Below, one piece after another: positions 16,180-23,485 of a stretch of 32,949 bases of DNA. The position numbers and the translations under genes were made by a program. Under the pieces are notes generated by a model that saw only the letters and a program-made list of their open reading frames with translations, was not told the DNA's origin and did no database searches. Position 1 is the first letter of the stretch. Every line of letters begins with the position of its first letter. This DNA comes from Reyranella massiliensis 521 (GTDB lineage: Bacteria > Pseudomonadota > Alphaproteobacteria > Reyranellales > Reyranellaceae), in assembly GCA_945862125.1 (NCBI GenBank), contig CAMAYC010000049.1:1-32949 (forward strand). Reading direction: 5' to 3'.

Positions 16180-16671
16180 CTATTCCAGAAGCGACCGCAG
16201 CATCCGCGCCGTCTGCTCGTGCACCGTGAGCCGCTGCGTCAGCAGGTCTGCGGTCGGCTCGTCGTTGGCCTTGTCGGCGAGCGGAAAGACGCCGCGCGCC
16301 GTACGGGCCACGGCCTCGTGCCCGGTGACAAGGATGCGCACCATGTCCATCGCCTTGGGCGGCGTGGCGGGCGCGTCCTTGAGCGAACTCAGTTTGCCGA
16401 ACTGGGCGTAGGAGCCGGGTGCTGCGTGGCCCAGCGAACGGATGCGCTCGGCGATCGGGTCCACTGCATTCCATAGTTCGGTGTACTGCGTCATGAACAT
16501 GGTGTGCAGCGAGGTGAACATCGGGCCGGTGACGTTCCAGTGGAAATTATGCGTGGTCAGGTACAGCGTGTAGGTGTCGGCCAGCAGGTGGCTGAGGCCG
16601 GTGGCGATCTTGCGCCGGTCAGCCTCGGTGATGCCGATGGAAATGGTCGGTGCTTGTGCGCTCTTAGCCAT
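16180..16671 (-). CDS. dps: Dps-family DNA-binding ferritin-like protein
   Basis: A 163-residue Dps/ferritin-like protein, expected to form a dodecamer that stores iron and protects DNA in stress. The conserved region [12 protein letters not shown] (41-52), H56 in SLHTMF, and D71 and E75 in [11 protein letters not shown] match the inter-subunit ferroxidase ligands. The position four residues after H56, usually aspartate or glutamate, is M60 here. The ATG at 16671 was preferred over ones at 16683 or 16701 because GAGGGC lies just upstream and [10 protein letters not shown] fits other Dps N-termini. The short N-terminal tail has only a few lysines or arginines, so DNA binding may be weak. It lies 31 bases downstream of the nucleotide cyclase gene on the same strand. 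Confidence 0.92.
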   Translation of the reverse strand: MAKSAQAPTISIGITEADRRKIATGLSHLLADTYTLYLTTHNFHWNVTGPMFTSLHTMFMTQYTELWNAVDPIAERIRSLGHAAPGSYAQFGKLSSLKDAPATPPKAMDMVRILVTGHEAVARTARGVFPLADKANDEPTADLLTQRLTVHEQTARMLRSLLE

Positions 16672-16702
16672 GACTGCCCTCATCAAAAATGTATGCCCCA
16701 TC

Positions 16703-17917
16703 CTATAGGAGGGCGGGGTCGACGGTGAACAGTTCCTGGGCGCGGCCGACGCCGCGGAGCGCGAAACGCCCGACCGACACCAGCCGCGCGCGCTCGGCAG
16801 GCGGCAGCGCGTCCGCCAGGGCCTGCGACACCAGGACCGACCGGTCGACCGACCGGCACATCGAGGCGATCCGGCTGGTCTCGTTCACCGCAGGGCCCAC
16901 GACCGTGAAGTCGAGCCGGTCGATGCTGCCGACATTGCCGTAGAAGACCTCGCCGATATGCAAGCCGACATAGACCGAGGTGATCGGCCGCTCCTCGGCC
17001 TGGCGCCGCTCGTTCACGGCCCGCACCTTCTCGCGCATGTCGGCCTCGGCCCTGAGTGCCCTGGCGCTGGCCTCGGCCGGATCGTCGGCGCGGAAGATCG
17101 CCAGCGTGCCGTCACCGATCAGCTTCAGCACCTCGCCGCCCGAGTCCTGGATCGCCGTGATGACGGCCTCGGCATAGTCGTTCAGCAGCGGGATCACCTC
17201 GTCTGGCAAGGCCGTGTCGGTGATCCTGGTGTAGGCACTGAGGTCGGAGAACCACAGGACCGCATCGATGCGGTCGGCCACGCCGCGCGAGATGCGGCCG
17301 CTCAGCACGCGCCTTCCCGCATCGCGTCCGAGATAGACTTCGACCAGCGTACCGGCGACGCGGGCGAGAGCGGCGGCCTTGATGGCCAGCGCCAGCGGCG
17401 GCACCAGGCGGCGCAGCGCCACCAAGCCGGCATCGCTGAAACCCTCGGGATGGCGGGTCACCCACGATGAATAGACGCAATCCATCTCGCCGATGGCATT
17501 GTCGCCGGCGAAACGGTGAACGAAGACGAGATAGTCGGTGTGGCCGGCGTCCTTCATCTCCTGGACGACAGGAAAATCGGCGGTTTCGCCAAAACCGATG
17601 CGCAGCCGCATCTCTTCCTCACCAATCTGCAGGAGATGGAAGAACGGACTGCTCTGCCACTGCGCGGCTCCCTCGCCCTGGTCGCTGCGGCCGTATTCGA
17701 CCATGGCAGGATCGTTCGATTCCTCGTCGCGCCAGCGGAAGACGCGGCCTTCATGGACGGGATGCAGCGTGTCGATGAGGGCCATCGCGCGCGACAAATC
17801 GAGGCCGGCGGCGCGGCACTTCTCGCAGAACTCGCGCAGCAGGTCTTCTTCCGCCATGCCGGCTAGACCACGGCGAACTACCCAGCCTGCGATACGGACG
17901 ATATCGGCATCTTTCAT
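16703..17917 (-). CDS. Class III adenylate/guanylate cyclase with novel N-terminal region
   Basis: A 404-residue probable nucleotide cyclase. The C-terminal class III catalytic domain spans about residues 215-395: metal-binding D225 in WFSDLSAYT and D269 in [11 protein letters not shown], then [17 protein letters not shown] with the asparagine/arginine pair of the transition-state site. Residues 1-200 are soluble and not a transmembrane, GAF or HAMP sequence that I recognise; they contain [18 protein letters not shown] and an acidic segment. Such N-terminal regions in rhizobial-type cyclases are probably sensory. The start at 17917 gives [20 protein letters not shown] precedes it. It begins 16 bases after the peptide-transporter ATPase stop, so read-through is likely. 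Whether it makes cAMP or cGMP cannot be told. Confidence 0.9.
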   Translation of the reverse strand: MKDADIVRIAGWVVRRGLAGMAEEDLLREFCEKCRAAGLDLSRAMALIDTLHPVHEGRVFRWRDEESNDPAMVEYGRSDQGEGAAQWQSSPFFHLLQIGEEEMRLRIGFGETADFPVVQEMKDAGHTDYLVFVHRFAGDNAIGEMDCVYSSWVTRHPEGFSDAGLVALRRLVPPLALAIKAAALARVAGTLVEVYLGRDAGRRVLSGRISRGVADRIDAVLWFSDLSAYTRITDTALPDEVIPLLNDYAEAVITAIQDSGGEVLKLIGDGTLAIFRADDPAEASARALRAEADMREKVRAVNERRQAEERPITSVYVGLHIGEVFYGNVGSIDRLDFTVVGPAVNETSRIASMCRSVDRSVLVSQALADALPPAERARLVSVGRFALRGVGRAQELFTVDPALL

Positions 17918-17933
17918 GGGACCTCGGTCCCTA

Positions 17934-18914
17934 TCAGATGACGCGGTCGCGGAAGTGACAAGCGGCCAGATGGCCGGGCACGACGGCTTCCAGCAGCGGC
18001 ACCTCGGCGGTGCAGAGGTCTGCCTTGAGCGGGCAGCGCGGATTGAAATGGCACCCCGGCGGCGGATTGAGCGCGCTCGCGATCTCGCCCTTGGCCTTTG
18101 CCTTGGCGATCGTGGCGGCCGCCCGATGGAAGGGATCGGGGATCGCCGCGATCAGCGCGCGCGTATAGGGATGGCGCGGGTCCTCGAAGATCTCCCGCCA
18201 GCCGCCCTGCTCAACGATGCGGCCGAGATACATCACCGCCACCCTATCGCTCACATGCTCGACCACGCCGAGATCGTGGCTGATCATGATGTAGGCCAGA
18301 CCCATCTCGTCCTTGAGCTCGAGCAGCAGGTTGATGATCTGGGCGCGGATCGAGACGTCGAGCGCCGACACCGGCTCGTCGCAGATCACCAGCTTGGGCT
18401 TCAGGATCAGCGCGCGGGCGATGCCGATGCGCTGGCGCTGGCCGCCGGAGAATTCGTGCGGATAGCGATCGGCATGCTCGGGCCGCAGCCCGACCTTGGC
18501 CATCATGTCGGCCACGCGCGCCTCGATCTCGGCCTTGTCGCCGACGCCGTGCAGGCGCAGCGGATCGGCCAGGGTGCGGCGCACGGTCTGGCGGGGGTTG
18601 AGCGAGGCGTAGGGGTCCTGGAAGACCATCTGCACCGTGCGCGCCATCTCCATGCGGTCGGGCGGCGTGTCGCCCGAGATCTGCTGGCCGCCGACATGGA
18701 TGCGGCCCTCGGTAGGCAGCAGCAGGCCCATGATGGCGAGCGCCAAAGTGGACTTGCCGCATCCGGATTCGCCCACCAGCCCCAGGCACTCGCCGGGCTT
18801 CACGCCGAGCGTGACGCCGTCCACGGCCTTCAGGGTCTTGATGCCACCGGCCAGCACGCTGCCGACCCTGAAGTGGACGGCGAGATCGTCGAGGGAAAGC
18901 AGCGGTTCAGCCAT
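17934..18914 (-). CDS. Peptide ABC transporter ATPase (OppF/DppF-like)
   Basis: A 326-residue ATPase of the peptide/opine/nickel importer family. Walker A is GESGCGKST, signature FSGGQRQRIGIARAL, Walker B LVICDEPVSALD and the switch histidine is in ISHDLG. The C-terminal oligopeptide/dipeptide extension with spaced cysteines is present (GCHFNPRCPLKADLC, then ACHF). The start overlaps the stop of the OppD-like gene by eight bases, which indicates coupling. It works with the OppD-like ATPase as a heterodimer. Confidence 0.94.
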   Translation of the reverse strand: MAEPLLSLDDLAVHFRVGSVLAGGIKTLKAVDGVTLGVKPGECLGLVGESGCGKSTLALAIMGLLLPTEGRIHVGGQQISGDTPPDRMEMARTVQMVFQDPYASLNPRQTVRRTLADPLRLHGVGDKAEIEARVADMMAKVGLRPEHADRYPHEFSGGQRQRIGIARALILKPKLVICDEPVSALDVSIRAQIINLLLELKDEMGLAYIMISHDLGVVEHVSDRVAVMYLGRIVEQGGWREIFEDPRHPYTRALIAAIPDPFHRAAATIAKAKAKGEIASALNPPPGCHFNPRCPLKADLCTAEVPLLEAVVPGHLAACHFRDRVI

Positions 18915-19884
18915 GATGGTGGCACTTCACGAGACCGTCGGCCGGCAGTGGCGTCGCCTCGGGGACGGTCGTGCGGCAGACGTCGGTGACCGCGGGGCAG
19001 CGTGGATTGAAGCGGCAGCCGGCGGGATAGGCCTGGATCGAGGGCACGACGCCGGAGATCTCCGTCAGCCGCTGGCGGCCGCGCCGGGCGCGCTCGCCCA
19101 GCCGCGGCAGGGAATCGATCAGGCCCCGCGTATAGGGATGGCTGGGCGCGGCAAAGATGGCGTCGGCCACCTGGCTCTCGACGATGCGGCCGGCATACAT
19201 CACGGCGACGCGCTTGCACATGTTGGCGACCAGGCCGAGATCGTGGCTGATCATCAGCACCGCCGTGCCCTTGGCCGCACACAACTCGCCGATCAGATCG
19301 ATGATCTCGGCCTGCACCGTGACATCGAGCGCCGTGGTCGGCTCGTCGGCGACCAGCAGGTCAGGACCACAGGCGAGCGCGATGGCGATCATGACGCGCT
19401 GGCGCATGCCGCCCGAGAGCTGATGCGGATAGTCGCGGATGCGCCGCTCGGGCGAGGGCACGCGAACCTGGCGCAACGCCTCCTCGGCGCGGTCCATGGC
19501 TTCCCGCCAGTTGGCCCCCTGGTGCAGCACGAACATCTCGGCGATCTGGCGGCCGACTGGCGACAACGGATTGAGCGCCGTCATCGGCTCCTGGAAGATC
19601 ATGGCGATACGCTTGCCGCGCAGCCGGCGCATCTCGGCCGCCGGCACATCCTGGATTTCCTGGCCGTCGAGCACGATCCGGCCGCCGCCCAGCGACAGCG
19701 GCCGCCGCAGCAGGCCCATGACGGCAAGCGCCGTGATGCTCTTGCCGCAGCCGGATTCGCCCACCAGCCCGAAGGCCTCGCCGCGGCCGATCTCGAACGA
19801 CACGTTCTCGACGGCATTGTAAGTGACGCCGTCGCCGGCCAGCGCGATGCGGAGATTGTCGACCTTGAGAAGGGGTGTGCTCAT
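18907..19884 (-). CDS. Peptide ABC transporter ATPase (OppD/DppD-like)
   Basis: A 325-residue ATPase paired with the OppF-like subunit. It has Walker A GESGCGKSI, signature LSGGMRQRVMIAIAL, Walker B LLVADEPTTALD, and the C-terminal cysteine-rich extension (GCRFNPRCPAVTDVC and KCHHHG). I placed the start at ATG 19884, overlapping the upstream permease stop as ATGA and giving MSTPLLKVDNLRIAL. The same frame is open for 174 further codons upstream, but that sequence is only the out-of-frame shadow of the permease gene. Confidence 0.94.
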   Translation of the reverse strand: MSTPLLKVDNLRIALAGDGVTYNAVENVSFEIGRGEAFGLVGESGCGKSITALAVMGLLRRPLSLGGGRIVLDGQEIQDVPAAEMRRLRGKRIAMIFQEPMTALNPLSPVGRQIAEMFVLHQGANWREAMDRAEEALRQVRVPSPERRIRDYPHQLSGGMRQRVMIAIALACGPDLLVADEPTTALDVTVQAEIIDLIGELCAAKGTAVLMISHDLGLVANMCKRVAVMYAGRIVESQVADAIFAAPSHPYTRGLIDSLPRLGERARRGRQRLTEISGVVPSIQAYPAGCRFNPRCPAVTDVCRTTVPEATPLPADGLVKCHHHG

Positions 19885-20711
19885 CCCCGCCTCGTCGTCG
19901 ATTGCGGATCGAGGATGTCGCGCAGGCCATCGCCCAAGAGATTGAGGCCGAGCACGGTGAAGAAGATCGCCAGCCCCGGGAACACCGACAACCACGGCAC
20001 GGTGCGGATCTGGTCGCGCGCTTCCGCGAGCATGCTGCCCCAGCTCGGGAAGGGTGGGCGGATGCCGAGACCGAGGAAGGAGAGCGCCGCTTCGGCCAGG
20101 ATGGCGCCGCCCATGCCCAAGGTGGCGATCACGATCAGTGGCCCCAGGATGTTGGGCAGCACCTGCGTGAACATGATGCGCAGGTCGCTGTAGCCCAAAA
20201 TGCGCGCGGCCTGGATGTAACCCTGGCTCTTGAGCGACAGGACCTGGGCGCGCGCGATGCGGCAGGAGAATGACCAGCTCGTGAGGCCGAGCGCGATAAC
20301 GAGGCTGAACAGGCCGGGTCCCAGGATCGCCATGATGGCGAGCGCGAAGACCAGGGAGGGGATGGCAAGCATTAAATTGGTGAGGCCGCTCACCACGTCG
20401 TCCCACCAGCCGCCCCAGTAGCCCGCAGTGAGCCCCAAGGTGACGCCGATCAGGCTGTTGCAGATCTGGCTCGCGATACCGACCGTGAGAGAGACGCGCG
20501 CGCCATAGACGATGCGCGAATAGATGTCTCGGCCCTGTGCGTCGGTGCCGAACGGATACTCCCAGTCCGGCGGGATCTCGGCGTTCATCAGGTTGGCGCC
20601 CATCACCGGGTCAGTCAGCGCGATCCAGGGCGCGAGGAGGGCGACCAGGATGGCGAACGCTACCAGCCCGCCGCCGATCCAGAGAGAAGAGCCACCCTTC
20701 AGCTTCGGCAT
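19881..20711 (-). CDS. Peptide ABC transporter permease (DppC/OppC-like)
   Basis: A 276-residue inner-membrane permease. It has one N-terminal helix (LWIGGGLVAFAILVALLAPWIA), the FGTDAQGRDIYSRIVYGARVSL motif that is characteristic of DppC, five further helices, and an EAA-type loop (YIQAARILGYSDLRIMFTQVLPN). I chose the ATG at 20711, which follows the DppB-like stop by one base (TGACATG). A TTG at 20753 would lengthen the protein by 14 residues but overlaps the upstream gene by 41 bases. It ends in an ATGA overlap with the OppD-like gene. Confidence 0.92.
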   Translation of the reverse strand: MPKLKGGSSLWIGGGLVAFAILVALLAPWIALTDPVMGANLMNAEIPPDWEYPFGTDAQGRDIYSRIVYGARVSLTVGIASQICNSLIGVTLGLTAGYWGGWWDDVVSGLTNLMLAIPSLVFALAIMAILGPGLFSLVIALGLTSWSFSCRIARAQVLSLKSQGYIQAARILGYSDLRIMFTQVLPNILGPLIVIATLGMGGAILAEAALSFLGLGIRPPFPSWGSMLAEARDQIRTVPWLSVFPGLAIFFTVLGLNLLGDGLRDILDPQSTTRRG

Positions 20712-20712
20712 G

Positions 20713-21648
20713 TCAGCGATAGCGGATGCGCGGATCGATCGCGACGTACGCAAGATCGACGAGCGTGTTGATGAGCAGGAAGAACAGCACGATCATCAAG
20801 ATGCAGCCTTGGACCGCCGGCATGTCGCGCTGGAACACCGAATCGACCAGCAGCGAGCCGACTCCGGGCCAGGCGAACAGTTTCTCGACCACCACGGCCT
20901 GACCCATCAGCGAGCCGAATTGCAGGCCGACGATTGTTACGACCAGTACGAGCGCGTTGCGCAGCACGTGCCATTCCACGACGCGCCGCTCGCTCATGCC
21001 TTTACTGCGCGCGGTGCGGACGAAGTCGGCGTTCAGCACGTCGAGCACGGCAGCGCGCGTGGTGCGGGCGAGCAGGGCCATCGGACCGACGCCCAGTGCC
21101 ACCGCCGGCAGGATGAGATTGCGCAGGCCGCCGTCGCCATAGCCGAAGCTCGGCAGCCAGCCCAAGGTCAGTGCGAAGAGGTACATCAGCATTAGGCCGA
21201 ACCAGAACTGGCTGAGCGACAGGCCTGAAATCGCGCCGACCATGGCGGCGGTGTCGATCAAGCTTCCGGGTCGTAGCGCCGCGAGAAACCCCAGAGTTAC
21301 GCCGACGCTGATCGCGAACAGCATGGCGGCGAACACCAGCTTCAGCGACGGCCAGACCCGGACGCCGATCAGCTTGGTCACCGGCTCACGGGTGCGGAAG
21401 GAGGTCCCGAGATCGCCGGTAGCGACATTGATCATGTAGCGAGCGAAGCGCTCGGGCAGGGGATCGTCGAGCCCCATCTCCTTGCGCATGCGCTCCATCA
21501 CTGCCGGATCGATGGTCGAGCGGCCATCCTCGTTCATGCCCGAGATGAAGCTTCCGGGCAGAACGGAGAACAACAGGAAGACCAGCGCCATGACGGCGAT
21601 GACCGTCGGCACCACGTTGGCAAGCCGACGCGCGAGCACGAGAAGCAT
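20713..21648 (-). CDS. Peptide ABC transporter permease (DppB/OppB-like)
   Basis: A 311-residue inner-membrane permease with the DppB-type N-terminus (LARRLANVVPTVIAVMALVFLLFSVLPG), the large periplasmic segment, and the cytoplasmic loop DFVRTARSKGMSERRVVEWHVLRNAL that contacts the ATPases. The C-terminus FLLINTLVDLAYVAIDPRIRYR is typical. Its ATG directly follows a perfect 14-bp hairpin that contains its likely Shine-Dalgarno GGAG. Translation may therefore be reduced relative to the binding protein gene. Confidence 0.94.
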   Translation of the reverse strand: MLLVLARRLANVVPTVIAVMALVFLLFSVLPGSFISGMNEDGRSTIDPAVMERMRKEMGLDDPLPERFARYMINVATGDLGTSFRTREPVTKLIGVRVWPSLKLVFAAMLFAISVGVTLGFLAALRPGSLIDTAAMVGAISGLSLSQFWFGLMLMYLFALTLGWLPSFGYGDGGLRNLILPAVALGVGPMALLARTTRAAVLDVLNADFVRTARSKGMSERRVVEWHVLRNALVLVVTIVGLQFGSLMGQAVVVEKLFAWPGVGSLLVDSVFQRDMPAVQGCILMIVLFFLLINTLVDLAYVAIDPRIRYR

Positions 21649-21681
21649 CCGCCTACGCTCCGGAAGACGGAGCGTAGGCGG
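21649..21681 (-). promoter_or_regulatory. Intercistronic hairpin sequestering the dppB-like ribosome binding site
   Basis: CCGCCTACGCTCCG (21649-21662) and CGGAGCGTAGGCGG (21668-21681) are perfectly complementary over 14 bp with a five-base loop. On the transcribed minus strand the 3' arm ends at the base before the permease ATG and contains GGAG nine bases from it. There is no U-tract, so this is unlikely to be a classical terminator. Hairpins between a binding-protein gene and permease genes commonly stabilise the upstream mRNA; here the structure should also mask the ribosome binding site. Confidence 0.8.
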
Positions 21682-21696
21682 TGAAGGGTTGGCGGA

Positions 21697-23289
21697 TCAC
21701 TTGGCGGTGGACCGCGTGTCGACCCAGATGTCTTCCGGATACTGGTGCGTGATCTCGGTCGGGTTGGCCTGCAGGCCGTGGACCCACGGCTGATAGGCCA
21801 GCACCGCCTTGTTGTAGTTGAAGAACCACACCGGCGCGTCCTCGTAGAGCAGGTTGTTGGCCTGCTTCAGGAGGGTGCCGCGCTTGGCCATGTCGCCCTC
21901 CTGGGCGGCGGCGTCGAGCAGCTTGTCGAATTCCGGGCTCTTGTAGTTGGTGTAGTGGCAGGCCGTGCGCGGCGTCGTGGAATAGAAGCAGCGCAGGGTC
22001 GCGAGCGAATCCGGACCGGTGAGGTTGGAGCTGATCAGGGACTTGTGCTCGCCCTTCATCAGGATCTCGGTCAGCACCGTGGCCTCGACCAGCTTTGGCT
22101 TCACCTTGATACCGACCTTGTCGAGCATCGGGAGGATCGCCTCGACGATCGGCAGGCCCCAGCTCTCGTTCTGGCTGGTCGTCAGCTCCCATTCGAAGCC
22201 GTTGGGAAAGCCGGCCTCGGTCAGCAGCTTCTTGGCCTTGGCCTGGTCGAAGGCGTACGGCTTGAAGCTCTTGTCGAAAGCCTCCGACGAGGGCGGCAGC
22301 CAGCTCGTCGCGCGATAGGCCTTGTCCTTGACCAGCCGCTTGACGATCAGGTCGGCGTCGATCGCGTGGTTGATGGCCTGGCGTACCCGCTTGTCGTCGA
22401 ACGGCTTGACGTCGTGGTTGAAGGTGATGGCGCGGGTGAACATTTCCGCGACCTCGAGGATGCCCTTGGAAAGCTGCGCGTCCTCGCGATAGGCGACATA
22501 CTGGGCGGGGCCCAGGATCGAGGTGTCGATCTCCTTGTTGCGGAAGGCGACGTCGCGGGCGGCGGCCTCGGCCATGATCAACACTTCGTAGCGATCGAGG
22601 TATGGCTTGCCTGGCTTATAGAACCTGTCGAACCGCTCGGTGACGACGCGCGAGCCGGGCAGGTGCTCCTTGAACTTGAACGGGCCGACGCCGACCGGCG
22701 CCGACGCGAAGTTGCCCTTCTCGACCTCTTCCTTGGGCAGGATCGACGTCGTGCCGGCAAAGAAATAGTAGCCGGGATCGACGCGCTCGGTGACGGTCAT
22801 CTCGAGCGTGAAGTCGTCGATTTTCTTCAGGCCGGAAATCTCCTTGGCCTGGTTTTTCTCGACGTCGACGGCGCCCTTGATCAGGCGAACGTAGCGCGCG
22901 CCCGGATAGCCCTTGCTGCCGTCCATGATGCGGGTGAACGACCAGATCACGTCGTCCGCCGTCATCTTACGGCCGTTGTGGAAGAAGACGTCGTCGCGCA
23001 GTTTGAAGGTGTGCGTCATGCCGTCGGCCGACACCGTCACCGACTTCGCAAGTTCGAGCGCGAGCTTGTTGTTGGCGGTGTCCCACATATAGAGCGGGCG
23101 GTGAATCGCCTGGTTGACGATCCAGTCCTGCGCACGCGGCGTGGTGTGCGGATCGAGGCTGCCGAAGCTCGCGGCGTAGGGCCCCGTCATGCGGAGCACG
23201 CCACCCTTGCGCGGCGTCTCTTGGGCATCGGCTGCTCCCGCGCCGGCAACGGCAATCGCGGCAGCGGCAAGCCAGGCAAATTTACGCAT
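21697..23289 (-). CDS. Peptide ABC transporter substrate-binding protein (family 5, DppA-like)
   Basis: A 530-residue periplasmic binding protein of the solute-binding family 5, for peptides or related compounds. A signal peptide spans about 1-23 (MRKFAWLAAAAIAVAGAGAADAQE). Family features are GGVLRMTGPYAASFGSLDPHT near the mature N-terminus, LRDDVFFHNGRKMTADDVIWSFTRI, and VRQAINHAIDADLIVKRL. The ATG at 23289 was chosen because AGGGGATGGAG precedes it and a signal peptide follows; the longer frame to 23439 adds non-signal sequence. Ligand unknown: dipeptides, glutathione-like gamma-glutamyl peptides or opines are all seen in this family. The adjacent gamma-glutamyltransferase favours a gamma-glutamyl ligand, as inference only. 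Confidence 0.94.
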   Translation of the reverse strand: MRKFAWLAAAAIAVAGAGAADAQETPRKGGVLRMTGPYAASFGSLDPHTTPRAQDWIVNQAIHRPLYMWDTANNKLALELAKSVTVSADGMTHTFKLRDDVFFHNGRKMTADDVIWSFTRIMDGSKGYPGARYVRLIKGAVDVEKNQAKEISGLKKIDDFTLEMTVTERVDPGYYFFAGTTSILPKEEVEKGNFASAPVGVGPFKFKEHLPGSRVVTERFDRFYKPGKPYLDRYEVLIMAEAAARDVAFRNKEIDTSILGPAQYVAYREDAQLSKGILEVAEMFTRAITFNHDVKPFDDKRVRQAINHAIDADLIVKRLVKDKAYRATSWLPPSSEAFDKSFKPYAFDQAKAKKLLTEAGFPNGFEWELTTSQNESWGLPIVEAILPMLDKVGIKVKPKLVEATVLTEILMKGEHKSLISSNLTGPDSLATLRCFYSTTPRTACHYTNYKSPEFDKLLDAAAQEGDMAKRGTLLKQANNLLYEDAPVWFFNYNKAVLAYQPWVHGLQANPTEITHQYPEDIWVDTRSTAK

Positions 23290-23365
23290 GCTCCATCCCC
23301 TCTTAAACGTTCTGCTTGGAAAGCATTCCATAGTGTCGCGCCCGTCCGTGCAAGAGGAATGCCGA

Positions 23366-23476
23366 ATGCCCGCCCTGCCGAACTGCCTGCTTATCGTAAC
23401 GGCCGAAGTCGACGTCGCCTGGGGCCATTTGGCGCCCAACGTCCGTTCGCAGACGCGGGTCGTCGAGGCGCTCTAG
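23366..23476 (+). pseudogene. Possible 36-residue ORF or gene remnant
   Basis: In the 196 bases between the peptide-binding protein and gamma-glutamyltransferase genes there is a small plus-strand frame: ATG at 23366, AGAGGA nine bases upstream, ending nine bases before the ggt stop on the other strand. The product starts MPALPNCLLIVTAEVD, which resembles the first strand of small alpha/beta-barrel (EthD-like) proteins, then ends quickly with RSQTRVVEAL. It may be a decayed gene with an internal deletion, or chance coding. Confidence 0.25.
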
Positions 23477-23485
23477 AGTTCTGGG

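Noticed and set aside
20712-20753. Longer start for the DppC-like permease at TTG 20753
   Set aside because: It would overlap the upstream gene by 41 bases with a rare start codon; ATG 20711 follows the upstream stop by one base.
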